In this document: piece by piece, positions 17,654 through 27,026 of the stretch
Numbering within the stretch: the first letter of the stretch is position 1
Layout: each line of letters starts with the position of its first letter
Source: Lachnospiraceae bacterium
GTDB taxonomy: Bacteria; Bacillota; Clostridia; Lachnospirales; Lachnospiraceae
DNA: 52,864 bases
NCBI GenBank assembly: GCA_029225065.1
Contig: JAQXVT010000033.1
Coordinates: 1-52,864 of the forward strand
Reading direction: 5' to 3'
Position numbers and translations under genes: made by a program
Notes under the pieces: generated by a model
Database searches by the model: none
What the model was told of the DNA's origin: nothing
Seen by the model: the letters and a program-made list of their open reading frames with translations, nothing else

Positions 17654-18424
17654 TCAGGATAAAAAGTATTTTTCGGCCAGCGTATGTACCATATCTTCAT
17701 AGCGAACCCGGCACTCTTCCAGTTGATGCGCTTCGATCAACCCGATGCACGGGGAGAGATAATCATCCCAGATGGACTGGTAGATTTCCTTTCGATCAGC
17801 ACGCTGATTGATGTGCTTGACGATCGAGGGAGCCACATCATAATACTCACGGATCATTTCCTCTCCGCCCGGCGTGTCTGCCAGATAATCATCACGATAG
17901 GTGCGCAGAAGTCTGAGCTCATAGCAGTCGTCCGGCTTTCCGAACGTCTCGCAGACTGCTGTGGTGATATAACAGAATTTTTTGTGAAATCCGGCTTCGA
18001 TGTAGGAGTATTCTGCTGCCTGCAGCGTGGATTTCGGAAATTCCTGTTTCCAGGCTGCAATTACTTTCTCTGAAAGCGGAACGGAAGAATTTCCGTGAAA
18101 TTCAAGGATCATCGGAAGGACAAACACTGCCATCGTCAGGTTCATATCCATGAGATACCGTTCCTTCTGACTTTTTTTCGTGCAGGCATTGTATTTTTCT
18201 GTGCCGTGCTTCGCGAGCGCCTCAGCCATGTTGGTGAGAAACTGCTCCTTGTCAATGACCGTGTTGTAACCCTGCTCGATCGCATCAAAAGTAGCGATAT
18301 GCTGCTGGTACATCTTCTGAAAGGAGTCAGCATACGTTTTCTTTTTAAAATACTGCATCGGGTCGTCCTCGCAGCAGTCAAGAAGCTTCGGCATTCCTTC
18401 AATTCCGGTCAGGTAAGCGTTCAT
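17654..18424 (-). CDS. conserved protein of unknown function with Cys-rich CYITTAVC motif
   Basis: This is a 256-residue soluble protein that I do not recognise at family level. Its most conserved-looking part is CYITTAVCETFGKPDDC (residues 151-167), followed by YELRLLRTYRDDYL. This resembles the CFI-box pattern (CFIATAAYG...LRxFRD) seen in several uncharacterised proteins, with extra Cys at 158 and 167. A CC pair sits at residues 17-18. No membrane segment or signal peptide is visible, and the rest is mostly helical in character. Its ribosome binding site GGAGG overlaps the end of yebC, so it is translationally coupled to that gene. A metal or redox role is conceivable but unproved. Confidence 0.8.
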   Translation of the reverse strand: MNAYLTGIEGMPKLLDCCEDDPMQYFKKKTYADSFQKMYQQHIATFDAIEQGYNTVIDKEQFLTNMAEALAKHGTEKYNACTKKSQKERYLMDMNLTMAVFVLPMILEFHGNSSVPLSEKVIAAWKQEFPKSTLQAAEYSYIEAGFHKKFCYITTAVCETFGKPDDCYELRLLRTYRDDYLADTPGGEEMIREYYDVAPSIVKHINQRADRKEIYQSIWDDYLSPCIGLIEAHQLEECRVRYEDMVHTLAEKYFLS

Positions 18425-18426
18425 GA

Positions 18427-19155
18427 TTATTCCTCCAGGTTTGTATATACCGCCTGAACGTCATCATCCTCGTCGAGCATATCCAGCGTACGGTTCAGCT
18501 GCTTCAGAGCAGTCTCATCAGTAAGTGCCACGTAATTCTGCGGGATCATGGTAACATCAGCAGACGCCATCGGGATACCCTCTTCCTCAAGCTTCTGACG
18601 TACGGCGCTGAAGTCGTCCGGCGTCGTGAGGATTTCAAAGCTGTCCTCTTCTTCGGAGAAATCCTCTGCTCCTGCGTCAAGTGCAAGCATCATCAGCTCG
18701 TCCGGATCCATATCGCACTCCTCACGGTCGATGATGATCTGTCCTTTCTGATCAAACATGTAGGAGACACAGCCCTGTGTACCGATGCTTCCGTTTCCTT
18801 TGGTGAATGCATTGCGGACGTTGGATGCGGTACGGTTCTTGTTGTCGGTCAGCGCGTCAACGATGATTGCGATTCCGCCCGGGCCGTAGCCTTCGTACGT
18901 TACGAATTCGTAGTTGACGGTGCCAAGCTCACCGGCTGCCTTTTTGATACCGCGCTCGATCGTGTCGTTCGGCATGTTGTTTGCCTTTGCCTTTGCGATG
19001 ACATCGCGCAGACGGCTGTTGTTTGCCGGATCAGAACCGCCCTCTTTTACGGCAACGGCGATCTCACGACCGATGATGGTAAAAATTTTGCCCTTTGCAG
19101 CATCGTTTTTCTCTTTTTTATGCTTGATATTTGCAAATTTTGAATGTCCTGACAT
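18427..19155 (-). CDS. yebC: YebC/TACO1-family protein
   Basis: The protein (242 residues) matches the YebC/PmpR/TACO1 family over its full length, starting with [19 protein letters not shown] and including [29 protein letters not shown] and [14 protein letters not shown]. The family was described first as transcription regulators; later work links it to translation of difficult sequences such as polyproline runs. Its ATG overlaps the stop of the upstream corC-like gene by one base (TAATG). Confidence 0.95.
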   Translation of the reverse strand: MSGHSKFANIKHKKEKNDAAKGKIFTIIGREIAVAVKEGGSDPANNSRLRDVIAKAKANNMPNDTIERGIKKAAGELGTVNYEFVTYEGYGPGGIAIIVDALTDNKNRTASNVRNAFTKGNGSIGTQGCVSYMFDQKGQIIIDREECDMDPDELMMLALDAGAEDFSEEEDSFEILTTPDDFSAVRQKLEEEGIPMASADVTMIPQNYVALTDETALKQLNRTLDMLDEDDDVQAVYTNLEE

Positions 19156-20447
19156 TATGATTGCTCCTTTTCTTCCTCTTTTTCTTGTATTTTTGAAATT
19201 TTTACGAGGCGTACAATTTTGTTTTTCGCCTCGAGAATCTGAAACAGATATCCTTTCTCCTTTACGTCGGCCTGCTCTCCGTCTGCCGGGATATGGTCGA
19301 GCCTGGAAATCAGAAATCCGTTTAAGGTATCGTATTCTTCGCCGTCGAACCGGATGTCCAGGGCATCCTCCACCTCAGAGAGCGGTGTCATTCCGTCCAT
19401 CAGAAAGGTGCCATCCGGTGTCTGGCGGATAAAGACAACGTCCTTATCGTATTCATCCTGAATATTTCCGACGATCTCCTCCAGGATATCCTCCATCGTC
19501 AGAAGTCCGGCCGTCTGACCGTACTCGTCGGAGACGATGACCATCTGCAGTTTTTCTGCCTGCATACTGCGGAACAGATCGCTGATCCCGCGGGTTTCCG
19601 GAATGAACCGTGCCCGGCGGATGAGATCCGGGATGTCTTTGATGAGCCAGTTATCATAGGAATCCATTGTGTGGAATTTCATGGCGTCCTTGAAATGAAG
19701 AATACCGATGATATTGTCAATGTTTTCCTCGTAGACCGGAAATCTGGATACGGGCTGCTCTACCATGAAAGCGATTGCATCCCGCAGATTGATATGACCG
19801 TCGATGCCGATGATATTTTTTCGGTGGATCATGATATCGCTGGCTTTTTTGTCATCCATCTCAAAAATGTTCTGGATCATCTCTGCCTCGTCGGCATCCA
19901 GCACGCCCTGCTCATGTCCTTCGTTTACCATGGAAATGATCTCGTCCTCTGTCACCTCTGTCTCAAGCGATTTCGGATCAATGCCGAAAAGGCGGATGCA
20001 GAGGTTGGAAATACAGGTCATTACGTATGTAAACGGAAACAGTACCGTCATGACTGCGTGGGCGATGCCGAAACGGCGCAGCAGCCAGCGGGACGCGTTT
20101 TTATGGCCGAGCATCTCCGGAATGGAATTTCCGAAAAGATAAAAGAACACAGCGAGCACGGGAAATACCACATAAAATGGATACTGTCTCGATGCGCGTG
20201 TGATGAGATAACCGGCCAGCGTGTACGTGACGGCGGTGAGCAGCCAGACGGTATGCGTCAGCCGCCCCGGATGATCCTTCAGCTCACAGATCGGGTCCGG
20301 AGGCCGCCCCTCTGCTGCAAAGGCTTCCTCCAGATCACTGTCGGAGATGGAACGGATTGCAGCCAGAAACGCTGTCATAATAAAGTTGATAATCAGTAGA
20401 AACGCTAATAAAAGGGCACCGAATAAGGTACTCGCGTCACTGTCCAT
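19155..20447 (-). CDS. HlyC/CorC (DUF21-CBS) family membrane protein
   Basis: This 430-residue protein has an N-terminal DUF21 membrane domain (hydrophobic segments near residues 8-30, 65-85, 92-112 and 130-150). Two CBS domains follow (about 205-330, with [14 protein letters not shown] and [20 protein letters not shown]) and a C-terminal CorC_HlyC transporter-associated domain ([19 protein letters not shown]). Family members are linked to magnesium or cobalt efflux and tolerance; the haemolysin name is historical. It heads the corC-yebC-unknown transcript, with a promoter at 20511-20539. Confidence 0.9.
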   Translation of the reverse strand: MDSDASTLFGALLLAFLLIINFIMTAFLAAIRSISDSDLEEAFAAEGRPPDPICELKDHPGRLTHTVWLLTAVTYTLAGYLITRASRQYPFYVVFPVLAVFFYLFGNSIPEMLGHKNASRWLLRRFGIAHAVMTVLFPFTYVMTCISNLCIRLFGIDPKSLETEVTEDEIISMVNEGHEQGVLDADEAEMIQNIFEMDDKKASDIMIHRKNIIGIDGHINLRDAIAFMVEQPVSRFPVYEENIDNIIGILHFKDAMKFHTMDSYDNWLIKDIPDLIRRARFIPETRGISDLFRSMQAEKLQMVIVSDEYGQTAGLLTMEDILEEIVGNIQDEYDKDVVFIRQTPDGTFLMDGMTPLSEVEDALDIRFDGEEYDTLNGFLISRLDHIPADGEQADVKEKGYLFQILEAKNKIVRLVKISKIQEKEEEKEQS

Positions 20448-20510
20448 ATGGTGTTTTTCTCTCCTTCACCTTTTAAAATAAAAGCGGGCCAGAAGACCGC
20501 ATTATCTAAA

Positions 20511-20539
20511 ACTATACCATTTTCGATGGTATTCGTCAA
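20511..20539 (-). promoter_or_regulatory. sigma-A promoter with internal palindrome upstream of corC-like gene
   Basis: On the minus strand TTGACG and TATAGT are 17 bases apart. The spacer and the -10 hold an inverted repeat, ATACCAT-N5-ATGGTAT (20514-20532), placed where a repressor would block polymerase. The operator role is an inference. Confidence 0.65.
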
Positions 20540-20581
20540 GGTTTGGATCTCTCGTTTTGTCGGAACGTTTTGCCGGAAGCG

Positions 20582-20965
20582 TCAGCAACCACTATGTAGG
20601 CCACTCTCCTGACGGTAACTGGCAGACAGTTCCAGACTTACCTGCAGCGCCCGGTCAACGCGTGTGAGCATCTCATCATCCAGATGGCAGACACGGTCCT
20701 TTAAGCGGCGCTTGTCGATGGTTCGCAGCTGTTCGAGCAGAATGACGGAATCGCGCACGATCTCATAACGGCCTGCCTGAATTTCGACGTGGGTCGGCAG
20801 CTTGGCCTTATTCATCTTTGATGTGATGGCAGCGCAGATCACCGTAGGGCTGTGCCGGTTGCCGACATCGTTCTGGATAATGAGCACGGGACGGATTCCG
20901 CCCTGCTCCGAGCCGACCACCGGCCGCAGATCTGCATAAAAAATATCGCCTCTTCGAATATTCAC
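20582..20965 (-). CDS. mazF: MazF/PemK-family endoribonuclease toxin (EndoA-like)
   Basis: With a GTG start at 20965 the protein is 127 residues and begins [20 protein letters not shown], followed by [11 protein letters not shown]. This is the standard N-terminus of MazF/EndoA, a ribosome-independent mRNA interferase. [35 protein letters not shown] and the terminal [11 protein letters not shown] complete the fold. GGAG lies about ten bases upstream. As in B. subtilis, alr is just upstream, but the MazE/EndoAI antitoxin gene usually found between them is not seen: only 214 bases separate alr and mazF and no antitoxin-like frame is present. Confidence 0.9.
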   Translation of the reverse strand: MNIRRGDIFYADLRPVVGSEQGGIRPVLIIQNDVGNRHSPTVICAAITSKMNKAKLPTHVEIQAGRYEIVRDSVILLEQLRTIDKRRLKDRVCHLDDEMLTRVDRALQVSLELSASYRQESGLHSGC

Positions 20966-21079
20966 ACTTCTCACACTCCGATCACAAGGATTTCTTTCTC
21001 TGATATCAGTATTTCCCTGTTTCCTTTGTGTATTCGCAGATATTTGCAGAATTTGCTCAGGAGCAGTTCCGTTGAGGCT

Positions 21080-21165
21080 GTCAGTCATGCGGGCAATCCG
21101 ATCAGTCCGCAGGGCTTCTGGGGACGATCAGTCGTGCGGACAATCCGATCAGTCATGCGGACTGG
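21080..21165. repeat. short imperfect direct repeats between alr and mazF
   Basis: The sequence ATCAGTC-A/G-TGCGG recurs three times (near 21081, 21127 and 21148), and the longer unit around GCGG-G/A-CAATCCGATCAGTC twice. The repeats start in the gap between the alr stop and mazF. No function is evident. Confidence 0.6.
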
Positions 21166-21179
21166 TCGGATTGGCTTGC

Positions 21180-22307
21180 TCAGTCCAGATAAACCCGCGG
21201 GACACGTTTGCCGATGTCGCAGACAAATTCGTACGGGAAGCGGCCAGAAAGTGCGCCGAGTTCATCGACTGTGATCTCCTCTTCTCCGTCTTTTCCAAGC
21301 AGTGTCACTTCGTCGAGCAGTTCGGCCGGAAGATCGGTGACGTCGACCATGAACTGGTCCATGCAGACTCTTCCGACAATCGGCGCCCGTCTGCCGCGAA
21401 TCAATACGCTTCCCCTGTTGCTGAGGCTGCGCGGATAGCCGTCGCCGTAGCCGACCGGAATTGTAGCGATGCGCATGTCATGATCGGCTACGAACGTGCC
21501 GCCGTAGCTGATGGCAGTGCCTTTTGCAATCTGTTTTATGTATACAATATGCGATTTCAGTCCCATGGCCGGATACAGCTTGATATCCCTCGCAACTTCA
21601 TTCGACGGATAGATGCCGTAGATCGTGATTCCGGCACGGACCATATCCATATGAACCTCCGGAAGCTCGAGGATTCCGGCGCTGTTGGAGCAATGACGCA
21701 GGAAATTTTTCACGCCTGCGTGCTCCAGATTGCGGCAGAAGCCGTCGAAACGGCGGAACTGCTGCATGGCGGAGGATTTATCGGTCTCATCTGCTCTTGC
21801 AAAATGCGTGAATGCACCCTCGATCGTCAGATCCGGAATGCGGCTGATGGCGCTGACTGTATGAATGCTCTCCTCACAGTCTGCAAAGCCGATGCGCGAC
21901 ATGCCGGTATCGACCGCGATGTGGATTGGAGCTTTTACGCCGAGCTCCCGGGCAGCTGCAGCGAATTCTTCAGCCATTTTCATCGTGAAAACAGCCGGGC
22001 GGATTCCGTTTTTGATCATAATCGGGTAATCCTGCTCAAAGGTATAGCCGAGCACGAGGATCGGCTTGGCGATTCCTGCTTCGCGCAGTGCAAGCCCCTC
22101 TTCTACGGCTGCTACCGCAAAGCCCCAGATATAATCATACGGTTCGACCATCTGTGCAATCGGCACAGCGCCGTGGCCGTAGCCATCCGTCTTGATAACG
22201 GCCACCATTTTTACGCCGTCTTTCAGATTCGATTTCATGTTCTGAAAATTTGCGGCAATTGCCTTTCTATTAATATATGCGGTGATTCTTCCATTTTTGC
22301 CTGACAT
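21180..22307 (-). CDS. alr: alanine racemase
   Basis: Alr is a PLP enzyme converting L-alanine to D-alanine for peptidoglycan. The PLP lysine is K39 in AVIKTDGYGHGA. The second-base tyrosine region appears as PVGYGDGYPRSLSNRG, and CMDQFMVDVTDL is the conserved substrate loop. With the ATG at 22307 (AAGGA six bases upstream) the protein has 375 residues, the family norm; a start 13 codons upstream lacks support. mazF follows on the same strand, an arrangement shared with Bacillus. Confidence 0.95.
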   Translation of the reverse strand: MSGKNGRITAYINRKAIAANFQNMKSNLKDGVKMVAVIKTDGYGHGAVPIAQMVEPYDYIWGFAVAAVEEGLALREAGIAKPILVLGYTFEQDYPIMIKNGIRPAVFTMKMAEEFAAAARELGVKAPIHIAVDTGMSRIGFADCEESIHTVSAISRIPDLTIEGAFTHFARADETDKSSAMQQFRRFDGFCRNLEHAGVKNFLRHCSNSAGILELPEVHMDMVRAGITIYGIYPSNEVARDIKLYPAMGLKSHIVYIKQIAKGTAISYGGTFVADHDMRIATIPVGYGDGYPRSLSNRGSVLIRGRRAPIVGRVCMDQFMVDVTDLPAELLDEVTLLGKDGEEEITVDELGALSGRFPYEFVCDIGKRVPRVYLD

Positions 22308-22425
22308 AAGGATTCCTTCTTTCTCTAAGATAATAAATATAGTCATGTGGTTTGCTGTGAATATCCGTTCTTCATTTGCACGGAATTAAAGCGAACATTC
22401 TCAATTTTCTTTGCTGCTTACAGGA

Positions 22426-23970
22426 TCATAAATCGCGATCTGCACTCAGAAGCACGGTGCCGATATGCTCTGCGATGTCACCTGCCGTCATGCTGTATCT
22501 GCTGTGAGCGGCGGCCGCTGCGTCTCCGGCAAGTCCGTGCAGTGTTACGGCGGCAACTGCACCTTCAAAGGGGGCAGGCCGCTGTGCCAGCAGTCCCAAA
22601 AGGATGCCGGTGAGTACATCGCCGGAACCTCCGGTTGACATTCCGTCATTTCCGGTTGTATTCAGAAAAATTTGTGTGCCGTCTGATACGACGGTCCGCG
22701 CATCTTTCTGTACACAGATAACCTGATGCTGTGCGGCAAAACTGCAGCAGCTGCCGATCAGGTTTTCGGAGATGGAACGGATTGATCTTCCGGTGAGCCG
22801 TGACATCTCTCCGAGATGCGGTGTAAGGATGGCCGGATATTCGCTTCTCCTGCATGCAAGCGCGAACAGTTCCGGATCGGCGGCGAGCAGATTGAGTGCG
22901 TCGGCATCGAGCACAAGAGGACCTCTGTAATTTTTAAGAACATACTGCAAAATCCATCTGGCAGTCTGCGAAGTGCCAAGCCCCGGTCCGATTCCGCAGA
23001 CGTCAGCCCAGGAAAGTGCATCCTTCAGCTTCTCTTCTGCCTGAAGGGTATCACTGTAGGTGGTGACAATTGCTTCCTGGCTGGAAATCTGTACCGGGAT
23101 ACGGTTGCACTCTGGCGTAAACACGCGCACAAGGCCGCATCCGCTCTTATAGGCCGCGCGGGCGGCAAGGCAGGCGGCTCCGCTCATGCCCTCCGAACCG
23201 GCGATCAGGAGTACCTTTCCGCAGCTTCCCTTGTTGCCGTGCGCTTTCCTTGCGGGAAGCAGCCCGGGGAGATCGCCGGAAGCGCAGGTAAATGCGGCAT
23301 TTCCCATCTCTTCGACATTTTGGGCGAGGAACGGTGAAAGTGGGATGCCGATCTGGCGGCATACCACCGTTTTGCAGCAGGCAGCGCCTGGGAAAAGCAG
23401 GTGACCGCGTTTTCTGGCCGCGAAGGTTACGGTGACATCCACATTTACCGCGGTCCCGAGAATCTGGCCGGTATCGCAGGATACACCGGAGGGAAGATCA
23501 ATCGCTATTTTTTTGGCACTTTGCCGGTTGATCCATGCGATGACATCTGCGTACACTCCCTCAATTTTTCTGGAAAGTCCGATTCCAAAAAGCGCATCCA
23601 CAATCACGCAGCAGTCATCCGGAACATCGGTATCCGGCTGAAAGGTCTCAGAAATGGAAATGCGGAGTTTTTCGCAGATATTTCGCTGAATGCGGCAGGC
23701 ATCCGACATTTTCAGAGGATTCCCGATCTGCAGGATCTTCGAGGTGATTCCCCGCTCCGAAAGAATCCGGGCGGCCGCAAATCCGTCGCCTGCGTTGTTG
23801 CCGGTGCCGCAGATAAACAGTACAAATCCGGACGGTGAAACGTATTTTTCAATTTCGTCAGCGACTGCGAGCGCAGCACGCTCCATCAGCACGAGATCCG
23901 AAATCCCGAGCTCTTCTATGGCGTGCGCTTCGAGCCGGCGCATCTCCTCGCCTGTAAGAATTGGTTCCAT
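22426..23970 (-). CDS. nnr: bifunctional NAD(P)H-hydrate epimerase / ADP-dependent dehydratase
   Basis: This 514-residue protein repairs damaged NAD(P)H hydrates. The N-terminal epimerase (YjeF_N, about residues 1-215) contains MERAALAVADEIE and FICGTGNNAGDGFAAARIL. The C-terminal ribokinase-like dehydratase (about 230-514) contains LIAGSEGMSGAACLAARAAY, GIGPGLGTSQ and NDGMSTGGSGDVLTGIL with the catalytic Asp near residue 445. AGAAGGA precedes the ATG. It lies between rex and alr on the same strand and may share their transcript. Confidence 0.94.
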   Translation of the reverse strand: MEPILTGEEMRRLEAHAIEELGISDLVLMERAALAVADEIEKYVSPSGFVLFICGTGNNAGDGFAAARILSERGITSKILQIGNPLKMSDACRIQRNICEKLRISISETFQPDTDVPDDCCVIVDALFGIGLSRKIEGVYADVIAWINRQSAKKIAIDLPSGVSCDTGQILGTAVNVDVTVTFAARKRGHLLFPGAACCKTVVCRQIGIPLSPFLAQNVEEMGNAAFTCASGDLPGLLPARKAHGNKGSCGKVLLIAGSEGMSGAACLAARAAYKSGCGLVRVFTPECNRIPVQISSQEAIVTTYSDTLQAEEKLKDALSWADVCGIGPGLGTSQTARWILQYVLKNYRGPLVLDADALNLLAADPELFALACRRSEYPAILTPHLGEMSRLTGRSIRSISENLIGSCCSFAAQHQVICVQKDARTVVSDGTQIFLNTTGNDGMSTGGSGDVLTGILLGLLAQRPAPFEGAVAAVTLHGLAGDAAAAAHSRYSMTAGDIAEHIGTVLLSADRDL

Positions 23971-24000
23971 GTAGGTTCCTTCTTTCTGATTTTCATGCGA

Positions 24001-24032
24001 AAAGGCTGCCGCAGAATCCTGCTTCAGCCTTT
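24001..24032 (-). terminator. possible weak terminator after rex
   Basis: Eight-base arms AAAGGCTG and CAGCCTTT flank a 16-base loop, 20 bases after the rex stop. The U-run is short (CCTTTTCGC), so read-through into nnr is likely. Confidence 0.45.
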
Positions 24033-24052
24033 CCTGATGGGTACGATATGGT

Positions 24053-24694
24053 TTATTTGCGGGTCGTATCCTGATGATTCAGGTTGTAGGAAAGCTGCAT
24101 CAGACTCTCAGAAAGATGCACGTTTTCCACTACCACGTCCTTTGGGACGTTAAGATCCGTGTGTGCAAAATTCCAGATGGCGCGCACACCGTTTTCCACG
24201 AGGATTGGCGCAACTGCTTCTGCTCCGGCTTTTGGAAGCGTCAGTGCGGCAATCTGAATCTGGTTGTCACGGATAAACTGCGGCAGTTCGTCCGTCATAC
24301 GGATCTCAATACCGCGCACTGTCATGCCCTTGAGCCGCGGATTGACATCAAAGATTCCCTTAATCCAGAAACCACGCTTCTCAAATTTGACATAGTTTGC
24401 AAGCGCCTGGCCAAGGTTGCCGGCACCGATGATGATCATATGGTAGGTCTTGTCCAGTCCAAGGATTTTGCCGATCTCATTGTAGAGATATTTTACGTTG
24501 TATCCATATCCCTGCTGGCCAAAGCCGCCGAAATTATTGAGATCCTGACGGATCTGGGAAGCGGTGACATGCATCATATCACTGAGCTCGTTCGAAGAAA
24601 TACGCTCCACCTTTGCCTCCAGCAGATCGCCGAGATAACGATAATAGCGCGGCAGTCTCTTGACTACAGCTTTTGAAATTTCATGCTCTTCCAC
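24053..24694 (-). CDS. rex: redox-sensing transcriptional repressor Rex
   Basis: Rex senses the NADH/NAD+ ratio and represses fermentation and respiration genes when NADH is low. The winged-helix domain holds VVKRLPRYYRYLGDLL and ISSNELSDMMHVTASQIRQD, then NNFGGFGQQGYGYNV; the Rossmann part begins MIIIGAGNLGQALANYV near residue 88. I choose the GTG at 24694 (AGAGG nine bases upstream), giving 213 residues, the usual size; the TTG eight codons upstream has no comparable site. Its own promoter at 24796-24824 matches consensus. Confidence 0.95.
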   Translation of the reverse strand: MEEHEISKAVVKRLPRYYRYLGDLLEAKVERISSNELSDMMHVTASQIRQDLNNFGGFGQQGYGYNVKYLYNEIGKILGLDKTYHMIIIGAGNLGQALANYVKFEKRGFWIKGIFDVNPRLKGMTVRGIEIRMTDELPQFIRDNQIQIAALTLPKAGAEAVAPILVENGVRAIWNFAHTDLNVPKDVVVENVHLSESLMQLSYNLNHQDTTRK

Positions 24695-24795
24695 GTGTTC
24701 AAACCTCTTTTTGTACAATTTGTATCTGACACCGCATCAGGACAATAAAAAATAATTCAGAAAGCGGCGGCAGCTACAGCAAGTTTTCTCTGCTC

Positions 24796-24824
24796 ATTAT
24801 ATCCAAGTGATAAAAAATTGTCAA
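24796..24824 (-). promoter_or_regulatory. consensus sigma-A promoter of rex
   Basis: TTGACA and TATAAT lie exactly 17 bases apart on the minus strand, a full match to the sigma-A consensus. The implied leader is about 95 bases. No clear Rex operator overlaps it. Confidence 0.85.
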
Positions 24825-24855
24825 TGTAGCGATTAGTTCAGAGACAGGCAAAATT

Positions 24856-26907
24856 TCATTTTTCATACAGATACATATACAGCTCATGCAGCGCCCTTGT
24901 CGCCGTAATATATTTGGCCTGCCGCATAATCGGGCGGTCATCTCCCGACGGGAAAATGCCGAATACCTGATCGAATTCCAGTCCTTTTGCCAGGTAATAG
25001 GTGGTGACGGTAAGTCCCTTGCGAAAATGGGTGCTGTTGCGGTCAAGAAGCGACAGCGTGATACCGCCCGGTGCCTGGAACGCAGGCTGATCTTTTAAAA
25101 ACTCGTAAACTGCGGAGGCGTCCTGCTCGCACGACACGAGGATCGCAGCCGTCTCAAAGCGGCCGGAAAGGTTGAGGGAAGCTCTGGCGCAGGCAATGGC
25201 TTCCTCAAAAGAAGAAACCTCCCTGGTTTCCACCGGTTTTCCGTGACGTTCATAGAGCTCGAGATCGGTAATACCGAGAATCTGGCTGGCATACGCAGCG
25301 ATCTCAGTCGTATTTCGATACGACTTTTTCATCTCGATGCAGCGGATGTCGCGCCCGAAGATCGACGGCAGAAATTTCAGGACATCGCGCGGCTCCTGAT
25401 CGATCGTCTGTGCACGGTCGCCGAGGATGGTCATGCGGCAAGAAAACATCTGCCTGAGGATCGTATACTGGAGTCTTGTATAGTCCTGCATTTCATCGAC
25501 GATCAGGTGCTTGATGCCGGTGCGCTCCTTCTGGCGCAGCAGCCGGTATTTCAGATACAGAAGCGGATAAACGTCCTCGTACGGAAGATGGCGCTTTTCC
25601 GGCGGGACATCCGGCAGCGGATCAAAGCCCTGCTCTTTTAAAAAGCGGTTGTAGAGACGGTAGAGATCTCTTGTCTCATACATCCGGCGGAACTTTTCGT
25701 GCAGCTCCTCTTTTGCTTCCTCCGGCAGGTCTTTGTTCAGCAGTGTCTCTGCTTCATCGATGAAAAATTCTGCAACCTCATCCATTCTGGAGAGCAGCGG
25801 GACGTCGGCGAGCTTTTCGTAAAAAAGATGGCAGATCTTATCCGGGGAATAGACGGTGCCGCGGTATTCGATTTCGCGGAAGTTCATCAGATCATCCTCA
25901 AGCGAAAGCAGAAATCCCTCCATTTCGCGCAGAAAATCAGCAGATTGCTTCCAGATCAGAGACGGAGATTCCTCCGCGCCGTGCAGCAGCCGTTCCGTCT
26001 GATCCCAGCGATCCTCACAGTCGGCGGCGATATCACGCAGCTTGCGGTAGGCAAAGACATCGAAGCTCATCTCCTGAATCGCTTCCTCACCGAGTTCCGG
26101 GAGAATGTGCGAGATATAGTCGGAAAATACGCCGTTCGGAGATAGAATCAGGACGTTCGAGGATTTCAGATTTTTCCGGTCATGATAGAGCAGGTAGGCA
26201 ATCCGGTGAAGGGCGACTGAAGTTTTGCCGCTTCCGGCCGCGCCTTGGATGACGAGAATCCGGTCCTTCGTGTTTCGGATGATCGCATTCTGCTCTTTCT
26301 GGATGGTGCGGATGATGTTTTTCAGCTGTACCTCCCCGCCGCTTCCAAGCTCTGCGCGCAGAATATCGTCGTCGATCTTCACATCACTCTCAAATGCATA
26401 GATCATTTTTCCGCCGCGGATCTTGTACTGCCATCTAGCGGTGATCTCTCCGGACATGGTTCCGCCAGGTGCCTCGTAGGCAGCCGCCCCTTTTTCATAA
26501 TCATAGAACAGACTGCTGACCGGAGAGCGCCAGTCGTAGATCAGCGGAAGTGCGCCGTTACGCTCTGCAAATGTCCCGATGCCGATGTAAAAAATCTCCG
26601 GATCCTCTTCTCCCTCATACTGAAAATTGATCCTTCCGAAAAACGGAGCATCCAGCATGCGTTTCAGATGCTGGCGCTGCTTCAGGGCTGCCTGATTGGC
26701 GTTTACCTGTTGCAGAAGCGCCTGCTGATTGTCATAATTTTCATACCCATACTCGTCCATCTCCGTATAGTTTTCCCAGTAATAGTCATGCATGTCACGG
26801 ATTTCCTGCTGCCCCTGCAAAAGAGTCTCTTTCAGGGACAGCAGCCGTTTCTCTATTTTTTCTGATACATAGGCAAGGTATGCATTGCCGTCTGTCTGAT
26901 TTATCAT
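24856..26907 (-). CDS. helD: HelD-like helicase (RNA polymerase recycling ATPase)
   Basis: This 683-residue UvrD-superfamily ATPase matches HelD, which in Bacillus binds stalled RNA polymerase and releases it from nucleic acid. The N-terminal coiled-coil arm (about residues 10-70) and the FFGRINFQYEGEEDPEIFYI block are HelD-type. Walker A is GAAGSGKTSVALHRIAYLLY near 222-240; motif II is VDEMQDYTRLQYTILR; ILGDRAQTIDQEP and VTTYYLAKGLEFDQVFGIFP are later motifs. The ATG at 26907 is preferred because GGGAGG precedes it and the TATAAT at 26944-26949 lies just upstream. It diverges from the ABC-F gene. Confidence 0.9.
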   Translation of the reverse strand: MINQTDGNAYLAYVSEKIEKRLLSLKETLLQGQQEIRDMHDYYWENYTEMDEYGYENYDNQQALLQQVNANQAALKQRQHLKRMLDAPFFGRINFQYEGEEDPEIFYIGIGTFAERNGALPLIYDWRSPVSSLFYDYEKGAAAYEAPGGTMSGEITARWQYKIRGGKMIYAFESDVKIDDDILRAELGSGGEVQLKNIIRTIQKEQNAIIRNTKDRILVIQGAAGSGKTSVALHRIAYLLYHDRKNLKSSNVLILSPNGVFSDYISHILPELGEEAIQEMSFDVFAYRKLRDIAADCEDRWDQTERLLHGAEESPSLIWKQSADFLREMEGFLLSLEDDLMNFREIEYRGTVYSPDKICHLFYEKLADVPLLSRMDEVAEFFIDEAETLLNKDLPEEAKEELHEKFRRMYETRDLYRLYNRFLKEQGFDPLPDVPPEKRHLPYEDVYPLLYLKYRLLRQKERTGIKHLIVDEMQDYTRLQYTILRQMFSCRMTILGDRAQTIDQEPRDVLKFLPSIFGRDIRCIEMKKSYRNTTEIAAYASQILGITDLELYERHGKPVETREVSSFEEAIACARASLNLSGRFETAAILVSCEQDASAVYEFLKDQPAFQAPGGITLSLLDRNSTHFRKGLTVTTYYLAKGLEFDQVFGIFPSGDDRPIMRQAKYITATRALHELYMYLYEK

Positions 26908-26943
26908 AAATGATCCTCCCGTTTCGTTTTGGACACTTTTCTC

Positions 26944-26972
26944 ATTATAGCGAACCGGGCACGGGCTTGCAA
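26944..26972 (-). promoter_or_regulatory. sigma-A promoter of helD
   Basis: On the minus strand TTGCAA and TATAAT are 17 bases apart, about 36 bases upstream of the helD ATG. It is divergent from the ABC-F promoter, with 26 bases between the two -35 boxes. Confidence 0.7.
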
Positions 26973-26998
26973 GGGGAAGTTGCGGGGCGAATTTTTTC

Positions 26999-27026
26999 TT
27001 GAGTTTTTCCTGATTTCCGTTATAAT
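26999..27026 (+). promoter_or_regulatory. sigma-A promoter of the ABC-F gene
   Basis: TTGAGT and TATAAT are separated by 16 bases. The predicted start of transcription falls at an in-frame ATG (27034). The leader of about 90 bases contains TGCAGCC and GGCTGCA arms able to form a hairpin. Confidence 0.65.

Noticed and set aside
21072-22304. Long plus-strand frame of 410 codons opposite alr
   Set aside because: Antisense shadow of alr; biased composition and no recognisable domain.
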